Positions 1 through 5,392 of a DNA stretch of 7,872 bases are shown one piece after another (position 1 is the stretch's first letter; the number at the start of each line of letters is the position of its first letter). A program made the position numbers and the translations under genes. The stretch comes from an archaeon (GTDB taxonomy: Archaea > Nanobdellota > Nanobdellia > Pacearchaeales > GW2011-AR1): positions 1-7,872 of the forward strand of contig DAHVOT010000032.1 in the NCBI GenBank assembly GCA_027318675.1. The letters run 5' to 3'. A model generated the notes under the pieces. The model was not told the origin of the DNA and did no database searches. It was given only the letters and a program-made list of their open reading frames with translations.

Positions 1-28
1 TCTTGTAATCTAAAATCTTGTCCCTCAT
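1..28 (-). CDS. Possible 5' end of a divergent gene leaving the left edge (very partial)
   Basis: On the minus strand an ATG at 28-26 opens a frame reading MRDKILDYK before the window ends. A TATA-like stretch (TATATAAA on this strand, about 57-65) lies roughly 30 bases upstream, which would fit a short-leader archaeal transcript. Nine codons cannot identify a product. The same TATA-like stretch also reads well on the plus strand, so its direction is ambiguous. The plus strand is likewise open in frame 1 from 1 to 105 (34 codons plus stop), but the encoded residues do not look like a recognisable protein end. This is a tentative edge call only. Confidence 0.22.
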
Positions 29-56
29 TTTTTATGACACAATTACTAACCCTTGC

Positions 57-65
57 TTTTATATA
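57..65 (+). promoter_or_regulatory. TATA-like box, candidate promoter of the structured leader/ncRNA
   Basis: TTTTATATA resembles the archaeal TATA consensus (YTTATATA) and would place a plus-strand transcription start near 86-90, just before the series of hairpins that starts at about 110. No convincing purine-rich BRE is visible upstream. Its reverse complement (TATATAAA) could instead serve the possible divergent gene at the left edge. Confidence 0.35.
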
Positions 66-125
66 CGTTCACATTGTAAAATCAAGAATTAATGTTAATA
101 GATAAATAAGGGGTTTAGATAAAAC

Positions 126-176
126 CCTGGGAGATTCTTCAAGCCAACAAAAAGCAGACCTGAAGCGTCTCCTGGG
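126..176 (+). repeat. GC-rich imperfect hairpin, 16-position stem with 19-nt loop
   Basis: The left arm 126-141 and the right arm 161-176 pair at 15 of 16 positions (12 Watson-Crick, 3 G-U, one T-C mismatch at 136/166). The loop is 142-160 and A-rich in the middle. A preceding small hairpin, 111-116 with 122-127, competes for the first two bases of the stem. No T-run follows directly, so it does not look like an intrinsic terminator. It is the strongest single fold in the window. Confidence 0.65.
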
Positions 177-182
177 TAAAAA

Positions 183-190
183 GAGGTGAT
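183..190 (+). promoter_or_regulatory. Near-ideal Shine-Dalgarno sequence before a 15-codon ORF
   Basis: GAGGTGAT matches eight consecutive bases of the complement of the archaeal 16S rRNA 3' end (AGGAGGTGATCC) and stands 5 bases before the ATG at 196. It is a longer uninterrupted match than the Shine-Dalgarno sites of the annotated genes in this window. Confidence 0.5.
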
Positions 191-195
191 AATAA

Positions 196-243
196 ATGCA
201 ATACTATAAAGTATTTAAATGTTTCGTTTCTGTTACTCTTTAA
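196..243 (+). CDS. Possible 15-aa leader peptide ORF inside the structured region
   Basis: ATG at 196 reads MQYYKVFKCFVSVTL and stops at TAA 241-243. Support is an eight-base Shine-Dalgarno match (183-190) at ideal spacing. The peptide is aromatic- and valine-rich with no run of one amino acid, so it does not look like a classical attenuation peptide. Its codons cover two pairing elements. TATAAAGTATT (205-215) can pair with 368-378, and TGTTTCG (220-226) can pair with CGAAACA (306-312), so ribosomes on it would change folding downstream. It could be a real micro-ORF, a ribosome-sensing leader, or a chance ORF after a purine-rich RNA segment. No homologue is known to me. Confidence 0.35.
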   Translation: MQYYKVFKCFVSVTL

Positions 244-378
244 AAATGACAGCCAGTGGTAAACATAAAGGAGTAACTAAAAATTTAATAGTCCTTTAAT
301 AATTGCGAAACAAGGTTTAAGCAATTAATAACTACTCCAATTATATTAAGCACTACTTACCACAATTAATACTTTATA
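205..378 (+). repeat. Nested set of inverted repeats (four collinear helices)
   Basis: From outside in: 205-215 with 368-378 (11 bp, perfect), 256-262 with 357-363 (7 bp), 270-275 with 333-338 (6 bp), 301-306 with 321-326 (6 bp, closing a 14-nt loop). The arms occur in correct nested order, which is much less likely by chance than any one AT-rich repeat. Competing pairings exist: AAAGG 267-271 with CCTTT 293-297, extended by ACTA 276-279 with TAGT 289-292. A 7-bp contact between 220-226 and 306-312 would make a pseudoknot. The 3' arm ends just before the scpA TATA box. Confidence 0.55.
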
Positions 379-380
379 AA

Positions 381-390
381 ACTTTATATA
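381..390 (+). promoter_or_regulatory. TATA box for scpA (leaderless-type spacing)
   Basis: ACTTTATATA is close to the archaeal TATA consensus, with its centre about 26 bases before the scpA ATG at 412. No Shine-Dalgarno lies between them, so transcription probably begins at or next to the start codon. This makes scpA independent of the structured RNA upstream. Confidence 0.6.
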
Positions 391-411
391 ATGGAAATTC
401 ATAAATTTTAA

Positions 412-1449
412 ATGGAAAAGCAAGGTGAATTTTTTGATAATCCTCTTAGTTCTTTAAATCCAACTAGACCTCCTGAAACAATCCAAGATTATCCTCAAAC
501 TCAGGTTATTGTTAGAACAAATGTTAAACAAGAAGAAATCCAAGATTTACTCTTCAGTAAAGAAATAGGCTGGAAAGACATTATTTATGATTTAATAAAC
601 ACAGAACAATTAGATCCATGGGATATTGACTTAACAATACTCACTGAAAAATATTTCCAAAGAATACAAGAACTGGAAGAAAGAAACTTCTTTGTCTCAA
701 GTAAAGTGCTTTTAGCAGCATCTTTACTTTTAAGAATAAAATCTGAGATACTCTTAAACAAGTACATAAAGAGCATAGATGACATTCTCTTTGGAAACAA
801 AACAGAACTAAAAAAACAAACTTTTGAAAGAATAGAACTTGAAGATGAAATTCCTGAATTAATACCAAGAAGTCCTTTGCCAAGATTCAGGAAAGTGACT
901 CTAAAAGAATTACTAGAATCTTTAAACAAAGCAATAATAACTGAAAATAGAAGAATAAAAAAGGAAATAATAAACAAAAACGCTTTAAGAGAAAGTTCCA
1001 TCTCATTACCTAAAAGAAAATTCAGTATAAAAGACAAGATAATTGAGATTACTAATAGATTAGAACAACATTTCAATTCTCAAACAGAAATAAAGAAGAT
1101 AACTTTCACAGAGCTCGCAGGAGAAGAAAGAGAAAAAAGAATAGAACATTTCTCTCCTTTACTTCACCTTGAAAACCAGAAGAAGATCTGGCTTGAACAA
1201 CAAACTCACTTTCAAGAAATAGAAATATGGGAGAAAGAGAATTATTGGGAAAAAAGAGGAGATCCATTTAAAGAACTAATAACAGAGCTAAAGGAAGGAA
1301 CTTACACTGAAGAGCAAATATCAGATGAAGAATTCAAAAAATTTGCAGAACAAGATGAAAAAGAAGAGGAAGAAGAACTTGAAAAGAAATCAAGAAAACT
1401 AAATACTAAAAAAAGTAAAGAAATTCAGGAATCAGAGGAGGAAGATTAA
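412..1449 (+). CDS. scpA: Segregation and condensation protein A (ScpA kleisin)
   Basis: ScpA is the kleisin that bridges the heads of an SMC dimer in the condensin-like complex that compacts and segregates the chromosome. The 345-aa protein has a poorly conserved N-terminal extension (1-45). The kleisin N-domain starts around residue 50 (GWKDIIYDLINTEQLDPWDI, W70 in the DPWDID motif typical of archaeal ScpA). The LLAASLLLRIKSEILL helix at about 101-115 matches the ScpA signature. A charged linker leads to a C-terminal winged-helix region around 205-285 (KITFTELA, SPLLHLENQKKIWLEQ). The last 60 residues are very acidic and lysine-rich, an extension beyond most ScpA proteins of 230-270 aa. The start is supported by the TATA box 26 bases upstream. 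No smc or scpB gene is visible nearby. The Dph6-like gene follows after 5 bases, so the two are probably cotranscribed. Confidence 0.85.
   Translation: MEKQGEFFDNPLSSLNPTRPPETIQDYPQTQVIVRTNVKQEEIQDLLFSKEIGWKDIIYDLINTEQLDPWDIDLTILTEKYFQRIQELEERNFFVSSKVLLAASLLLRIKSEILLNKYIKSIDDILFGNKTELKKQTFERIELEDEIPELIPRSPLPRFRKVTLKELLESLNKAIITENRRIKKEIINKNALRESSISLPKRKFSIKDKIIEITNRLEQHFNSQTEIKKITFTELAGEEREKRIEHFSPLLHLENQKKIWLEQQTHFQEIEIWEKENYWEKRGDPFKELITELKEGTYTEEQISDEEFKKFAEQDEKEEEEELEKKSRKLNTKKSKEIQESEEED
1435..1441 (+). promoter_or_regulatory. Shine-Dalgarno for the Dph6-like gene, inside the end of scpA
   Basis: GAGGAGG lies within the last codons of scpA, 13 bases before the ATG at 1455. It supports translation of the second gene from a shared transcript and the choice of start. 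Confidence 0.45.
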
Positions 1450-1454
1450 TTTAA

Positions 1455-2129
1455 ATGAAACTAGCATCTTTATTCTCAGGTGGAAAAGATTCTGTTTATG
1501 CAACCTATCTTGCAAAAGAACAAGGGAATGAAATTTCCTGCTTAATAACAATTCATTCTCAAAACAAAGAATCATATATGTTTCACACTCCAAGCATAGA
1601 AAAAACTAATTCTCAAGCAAAATCGATGAATCTACCCATAATAATACAAAAGACTAAAGGTAAAAAAGAAGAAGAATTAAAAGATTTAGAAAGAGCAATA
1701 AAAAAGGCAATAAAAAAATACAAAGTTGAAGGAATTATAACAGGAGCATTACATTCAGAATATCAGGCTTCAAGAATACAAAAAATATGTGACAACCTTA
1801 AAATAAAATGTATAAATCCTCTCTGGCACAAAGAAGAAATATCTTACCTAAAAGAAATTCTAAAAAATAAATTTAAGGTAATAATAATTGGAGTATTTGC
1901 ATATCCGTTAAATAAATCTTGGTTAGGAAGAATAATTGATGAAAAATTTATAGAAGAAGTAAAAATATTAAATGAAAAATACAAAATACATCCTGCAGGA
2001 GAAGGAGGAGAATTTGAAACATTTGTTTTAGACTGCCCTCTTTTCAAAACCCCCCTTAAAATAAAATCATTCAAAGATTTCAAAGAAGGAGAACATTCCT
2101 GGAGAAGGGAGATTGAAGTAAAGAAATAA
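1455..2129 (+). CDS. dph6: Diphthine--ammonia ligase-like ATP pyrophosphatase (Dph6 family)
   Basis: Dph6 performs the last step of diphthamide synthesis, the ATP-dependent amidation of diphthine on a histidine of elongation factor 2, in the cytoplasm. The 224-aa protein starts with the PP-loop ATP-binding motif SGGKDS (residues 8-13) after a short beta strand. It contains the family segments GALHSEYQASR (about 97-107) and PLWHKE, and ends with the diagnostic HPAGEGGEFETFVLDCP (179-195). Length and order fit the archaeal single-domain Dph6/MJ0570 family (about 220-230 aa), lacking the extra domains of the yeast enzyme. It sits 5 bases after scpA and has a Shine-Dalgarno in the scpA tail, so it is probably the second gene of that operon. 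The other diphthamide genes (dph2, dph5) are not in the window. Substrate is assigned by family; a related N-type ATP-pyrophosphatase role cannot be excluded. Confidence 0.85.
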   Translation: MKLASLFSGGKDSVYATYLAKEQGNEISCLITIHSQNKESYMFHTPSIEKTNSQAKSMNLPIIIQKTKGKKEEELKDLERAIKKAIKKYKVEGIITGALHSEYQASRIQKICDNLKIKCINPLWHKEEISYLKEILKNKFKVIIIGVFAYPLNKSWLGRIIDEKFIEEVKILNEKYKIHPAGEGGEFETFVLDCPLFKTPLKIKSFKDFKEGEHSWRREIEVKK

Positions 2130-2170
2130 AACACAAAAAATATACGAAAACAAAAATATTTCTCACTTAA

Positions 2171-2210
2171 AAGTTTAAATTAAGATTAAATACTCTTATT
2201 TCTTATAAAA
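2171..2210 (+). promoter_or_regulatory. AT-rich promoter region of the secreted-protein gene
   Basis: Two TATA-like stretches precede the ATG at 2225: TTTAAATTA (2174-2182), which would give a leader of about 20 bases, and TTATAAAA (2203-2210), which is closer to the start than usual. I cannot decide between them. A weak purine run (AAAAAGAG, about 2216-2223) precedes the ATG. Confidence 0.3.
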
Positions 2211-2224
2211 TTCATAAAAAGAGA

Positions 2225-3814
2225 ATGAAAATTCCAAAAATATTTGGAAATAAAGTAATACTTCTAGTCGTAGCTTTAGCTTTATTAATAATAGTTGTAT
2301 TTTCTTTCCTTAAAATAATTGAAGTGCAGGAAACAGGTTTTGCTGGTTTCACGCCAGAAGATAATACTCTTAAAAATTCTGCTCAAAATACATCTCAAGA
2401 AAATTCTAATAATAACAACGCTGAACAAGAAACACCTTCTATTCTAGATTATGGATATATTGAGATAAGCGAATATTTTCCTGAGGATTCTACTCCAAAT
2501 AAACAATCCTCAAACAAAAAAGCTTCAGGAGGATCAAATAACAACCAAGGCAATTCAAACAATAATTCAGTAAATAATGGGAATAATAACAATGGAGGAA
2601 ATCCAAACAATAATCAAGAAAACAATGGGAATAATAACAACAATGGTAATCCTCAAAACTTAAAGAAAAAATTATCTAAGAAACCTAATAATATGAATTT
2701 AAAAAAAGACGGAAGAGAAATATCTGAAGGAGAAGAATTTCAAGGAAAAGTAAGATTAAATCTAGAAAAAAACAACAAGAAGATAGCAGCATTTGATATT
2801 AATTTTAATGAAGATATAGATTTATCTGATATAGTTGCAGACTCTGATTTTATATTGGGAAAATCTTATATGCACTCAACTTCAGGTAAGTTGGAAAATA
2901 TTGATTTATATGTCCCAATAGAAGAAGGAGATATTGCAGTAGTTGTTTGCTCAAATGCGGACAGTTATGATGAGATTTATTATGGCTGTTCAGAGAATCC
3001 TGAAATAACCAAAGAAGAATTATTATATCTTTCAAATCCAAGAGTCGAAAGAAGTGAAGACGGGTTGTACTTTATTGTCCATGGAATAACTGGTACAGGA
3101 GCCACAGGAGTTAATGTAACAGAAATAAATTCGACTTCTCAAGAGCCAACTTCTCCTGGAAGCTTAGAAAGCTTTGCAGGAAATGTAACTGAAATAACCA
3201 CTCCTGAAGGCATAGGGAAAACCCAAGCATGGGCAGGATATTTTGGAAATATAACAGGCACAATAATGCTAGCAGACAATTCAGATAATGTAATGTATAA
3301 CTGGACTTTAGCTTCACCTGAAGGAGAAATATTTGCATCAACAAACAATTCTATAGTATGGGACAATATTCAATGTTTCAACTTCACAGCAACAGGAACT
3401 TATCAAGATGAAAGCGGAAACGGAGGAACAACAAACTTGCACGGAAAAAACATAACACAAATTGAACTAGAATATAATATTAGATATGACGATTTAGACG
3501 GAGTAGATGAAACTTTTTACTTATCTGGATTAGGAACACATAATACCTTTTATGTAAATTCTAAGGAATTCAGTGAAGGTGAATGCCGGAACACAAGAAT
3601 AAACGACTGGACAGGATTAGGACAAGATGATAATTTTGAAGAAGTCTTGCTTTATGAACCATCAACAGCAAGTGTAATCTTTGGAGCATTATTAAACGAA
3701 GATGTTTTAGGATTTGATAACAGACCACACGATTTTGAAATGATTGTTCTTGAAGACGGCCATCAGACAGATACTGAAGTTACAATATATTACTTTTACG
3801 CGGTAATGTTTTAA
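2225..3814 (+). CDS. Secreted or membrane-anchored surface protein with Asn-rich linker and sequon-rich C-terminal domain
   Basis: Function unknown. The 529-aa protein starts with basic residues and one hydrophobic helix (about 11-30), a signal peptide or signal anchor. A Ser/Asn/Gln-rich stretch runs to about 100. Residues about 104-145 are an extreme Asn/Gly/Gln low-complexity linker encoded by a partly duplicated 48-base unit. A globular region (about 155-275) carries paired cysteines (VVCSNADSYDEIYYGCSEN). The C-terminal region (about 315-529) has AGYFGNITGTIML, IQCFNF, LDGVDETFYLSG and a DFEMIVLEDGHQTDTEVTIY ending. From memory, this style recurs in exported proteins of Woesearchaeota-like archaea without an assigned function. 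Eight N-X-S/T sequons fall at N297, 302, 320, 342, 359, 374, 386 and 409, suggesting AglB-type N-glycosylation outside the cell. A cell-surface role is inferred; adhesion or S-layer-related roles are guesses. Confidence 0.75.
   Translation: MKIPKIFGNKVILLVVALALLIIVVFSFLKIIEVQETGFAGFTPEDNTLKNSAQNTSQENSNNNNAEQETPSILDYGYIEISEYFPEDSTPNKQSSNKKASGGSNNNQGNSNNNSVNNGNNNNGGNPNNNQENNGNNNNNGNPQNLKKKLSKKPNNMNLKKDGREISEGEEFQGKVRLNLEKNNKKIAAFDINFNEDIDLSDIVADSDFILGKSYMHSTSGKLENIDLYVPIEEGDIAVVVCSNADSYDEIYYGCSENPEITKEELLYLSNPRVERSEDGLYFIVHGITGTGATGVNVTEINSTSQEPTSPGSLESFAGNVTEITTPEGIGKTQAWAGYFGNITGTIMLADNSDNVMYNWTLASPEGEIFASTNNSIVWDNIQCFNFTATGTYQDESGNGGTTNLHGKNITQIELEYNIRYDDLDGVDETFYLSGLGTHNTFYVNSKEFSEGECRNTRINDWTGLGQDDNFEEVLLYEPSTASVIFGALLNEDVLGFDNRPHDFEMIVLEDGHQTDTEVTIYYFYAVMF
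2576..2640 (+). repeat. In-frame 48-base-period repeat coding the Asn-rich linker
   Basis: The 17-mer AATGGGAATAATAACAA occurs at 2576-2592 and again at 2624-2640, a spacing of exactly 48 bases (16 codons). The protein shows the matching repeat NNGNNNNGGNP / NNGNNNNNGNP. This points to a slippage- or duplication-prone linker whose length may vary between strains without shifting the frame. Confidence 0.6.
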
Positions 3815-3819
3815 AAACA

Positions 3820-3833
3820 ATCTTTTTTAACTA
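3820..3833 (+). promoter_or_regulatory. Possible TATA-like element / T-run between genes
   Basis: ATCTTTTTTAACTA lies about 26 bases before the ATG at 3852, the spacing expected for a leaderless start. The same T-run could also help end transcripts of the gene finishing at 3814. No Shine-Dalgarno precedes 3852, which favours a separate promoter over simple cotranscription. Confidence 0.3.
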
Positions 3834-3851
3834 AGAAATACTATAAAAACA

Positions 3852-5039
3852 ATGAAAATACTAAAATTTCTAAAAGATATCTTCAAAGAAGAAGAAAAAG
3901 AGATTAAAATAAAAAAAGATGAGGAAATAACAATCCAAGAATTGGAAGAATCAATAAATAAAAAGATAAATGAAATAAAATCAAAAGAAGAAATTCTCAA
4001 TCAAGATGTAAATTCAAAAATAGATTTATTTATAGCAGAATTAAAAGAAAAAGAAAAAAAGGTAGAAGAAGTAGATATAGAATTAAAAGAGAAAAATGAG
4101 AAGATAAAATCTGTGGTATATGAAGGAAGAAAAAAATATCTTGAATTCATTGAAAGGCTCATAGACAATCTGGAAAAGGCAAAAGAAGTTCCTGAATTTA
4201 ATAGAAAAATAGAGAGTATAAATGCCTCCTTTTTAAGATTTGGTGAAAATTCTCCAAAGAGTTATGAAAGAGCAACGATCCTTATTGGAAAAGAAATGGG
4301 AGAGATAAGAGACTCTCTAAAGAGATTCTCTACTGATATATTAACTCTCTTTAAAGAAAATCAGAATATTGTATTGGAATACAAAGCAATAAATTCAATA
4401 AAATCAAGATGCCAAAAAAAGAAAGAAAATGAAGAAGAAATTAAAAAATTAAATCAAACCGTAGAAGAATTAAATAAAAAAATTGAAGACAATGAACAAG
4501 AAAAACAAGATATAACCGAAAAAGTAGAAAAAATAAAAAAAAGCAAAGAACATCTTGAAAATATAAAATTACAAAAGGATATAAAAATAAAAGAAGAGGA
4601 AATTAGAAAACAAATATCTGATTTAAGGCAATTAATAGATTTCAAATCTCTCACAAGCTTTTTCCACAGCTTTGAAGACAAAATGAATATAATAAAGTCA
4701 TATAAAGATAATTTCTTAGGAGAGTTCAATTATGATAAAGGAGATAAATTAATTAAATTGTTGAATGATTCTAATTTAAACAACGAGATAATAAATCAAA
4801 AAATAAAAGATATAAATAATAATGAGAATTTATTAAAAGAAAAGCAGTCAGATCTAAAAAAAGACGAAACTCTTAGTATTATTTCAGATATTGAAAGTAT
4901 AAAAGAAAAGATAGAAAATATGAAAAAGGAGAAAGATTGGGCTGAAAAAAATACAGAAAAGATAAAAGAAGAGAGCAATGAAAACATAAAAAAGATAAAA
5001 GAAGAAGCAAAAAATATACAGATAATAATAAAAGATTAA
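3852..5039 (+). CDS. Highly charged coiled-coil protein of unknown function
   Basis: Not assigned to a characterised family. The 395-aa protein has no signal peptide or membrane helix and is dominated by Lys, Glu and Ile, with long heptad-like helices at about 17-95, 190-265 and 330-395. A less repetitive central block (about 93-172) contains EGRKKYLEFIERLIDNLEKA, RFGENSPKSYERATILIGKE and RDSLKRFSTDILTLF. Another such segment is at about 270-325 (FKSLTSFFHSFEDK, YDKGDKLIKLLND). Those parts look like conserved globular or helical contact regions and are the best handles for homology searches. No Walker A or B motif is seen, so it is not an SMC or Rad50 ATPase, although coiled-coil hits to such proteins are to be expected. 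A cytoplasmic scaffold is an inference. Its presence a few genes from scpA is suggestive at most. It begins 37 bases after the preceding gene. Confidence 0.75.
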   Translation: MKILKFLKDIFKEEEKEIKIKKDEEITIQELEESINKKINEIKSKEEILNQDVNSKIDLFIAELKEKEKKVEEVDIELKEKNEKIKSVVYEGRKKYLEFIERLIDNLEKAKEVPEFNRKIESINASFLRFGENSPKSYERATILIGKEMGEIRDSLKRFSTDILTLFKENQNIVLEYKAINSIKSRCQKKKENEEEIKKLNQTVEELNKKIEDNEQEKQDITEKVEKIKKSKEHLENIKLQKDIKIKEEEIRKQISDLRQLIDFKSLTSFFHSFEDKMNIIKSYKDNFLGEFNYDKGDKLIKLLNDSNLNNEIINQKIKDINNNENLLKEKQSDLKKDETLSIISDIESIKEKIENMKKEKDWAEKNTEKIKEESNENIKKIKEEAKNIQIIIKD

Positions 5040-5060
5040 TTAAAGAATAAGATAAAGAAA

Positions 5061-5070
5061 ATTTATATAT
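5061..5070 (+). promoter_or_regulatory. TATA box for the small membrane protein gene
   Basis: ATTTATATAT matches the archaeal TATA consensus and is preceded by a purine-rich BRE-like stretch (AAAGAAA). Its centre is 27 bases before the ATG at 5093, as in leaderless archaeal transcripts. It supports the plus-strand reading here over the overlapping minus-strand ORF. Confidence 0.6.
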
Positions 5071-5092
5071 CCCTGTTTATTTATGCAATAAG

Positions 5093-5344
5093 ATGAATAA
5101 GAAAGTAAGTTTAAAAGAAAAGAGAAGAAAAGAAGGGAGGATAATAAATCGATTTTTAGATTTTGGGAATAAAAAGTCAGTATTTATATCAATAACATTA
5201 GCAGTAATAATTCTCACAGTAATAGGGATGTCTCTACTTCCAGAAAATAAAATCCTTGTAAAATATTTCAGCATTATCTGGGTTATTGAAGCTATATATA
5301 TCTGGATATATTTTGAAACAAGAAAAAGGTATAACTTCAAATAA
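5093..5344 (+). CDS. Small two-helix membrane protein, function unknown
   Basis: The 83-aa protein has a strongly basic N-terminus (KKVSLKEKRRKEGR), a first hydrophobic helix at about 28-48 (SVFISITLAVIILTVIGMSL) and a second at about 57-74 (YFSIIWVIEAIYIWIYFE), ending in basic residues (TRKRYNFK). By the positive-inside rule both ends face the cytoplasm with a short external hairpin. The start is fixed by a TATA box 27 bases upstream; an earlier ATG at 5083 meets a stop after two codons. It lies between the coiled-coil gene and the membrane-anchored regulator, each with its own promoter. I do not recognise a family. Confidence 0.65.
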   Translation: MNKKVSLKEKRRKEGRIINRFLDFGNKKSVFISITLAVIILTVIGMSLLPENKILVKYFSIIWVIEAIYIWIYFETRKRYNFK

Positions 5345-5363
5345 ATTTGAACCTTTCAAATTG

Positions 5364-5373
5364 TTTATAAATA
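5364..5373 (+). promoter_or_regulatory. TATA box for the membrane-anchored regulator
   Basis: TTTATAAATA, centred about 25 bases before the ATG at 5393 with no Shine-Dalgarno between, indicates leaderless transcription starting at or near the start codon. Confidence 0.55.
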
Positions 5374-5392
5374 AGTTATTCTTAAATTTTAC

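Larger units (their letters stand above)
88..378 (+). ncRNA. Candidate structured non-coding RNA or long structured leader, class unknown
   Basis: This stretch has no long ORF but carries many nested complementary segments. GGGTTT 111-116 pairs with AAACCC 122-127. A 16-position stem pairs 126-141 with 161-176, with one mismatch and three G-U pairs. An 11-bp outer helix pairs 205-215 with 368-378. Inside it are 256-262 with 357-363 (7 bp), 270-275 with 333-338 (6 bp) and 301-306 with 321-326 (6 bp). CTGTTA 230-235 can also pair with TGACAG 247-252. Bases 110-176 are markedly richer in G+C than the surroundings, a known sign of structured RNA in AT-rich genomes. I did not find the hallmark motifs of SRP RNA (GNAR-loop helix 8), RNase P RNA (the ACAGAA-type core) or C/D or H/ACA guide RNAs. 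Boundaries are inferred from the TATA box at 57-65 and the outer helix. The strand is uncertain because stems fold on either strand; the TATA box and the Shine-Dalgarno favour plus. Confidence 0.5.

Noticed and set aside
88..378. Known RNA classes (SRP RNA, RNase P RNA, C/D or H/ACA guide, tRNA) for the structured region
   Set aside because: A GTGATAA box C-like and a CTGA box D-like sequence exist but in the wrong order and spacing; no T-loop, no GNAR/helix 8 signature and no RNase P core motifs were found.
205..378. Inverted repeats as the ends of an insertion sequence or MITE
   Set aside because: The arms are nested in several steps rather than one terminal pair, no flanking target-site duplication was seen, and no transposase is nearby.
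585..1076. Minus-strand 163-codon ORF inside scpA
   Set aside because: It is antisense to a well-recognised ScpA; its Ser/Leu/Phe-rich content is the expected mirror of Lys/Glu-rich coding in AT-rich DNA.
2534..2660. CRISPR-like or satellite repeat
   Set aside because: The repetition is in-frame coding for an Asn-rich linker within a continuous ORF; there are no regular spacers.
3852..5039. SMC or Rad50 ATPase gene next to scpA
   Set aside because: The protein is only 395 aa and lacks Walker A, signature and Walker B motifs; the resemblance is limited to coiled-coil composition.
5077..5340. Minus-strand 87-codon ORF over the small membrane protein
   Set aside because: The plus-strand reading has a consensus TATA box at 27 bases and a sensible basic-TM-TM-basic topology; the minus reading has neither.
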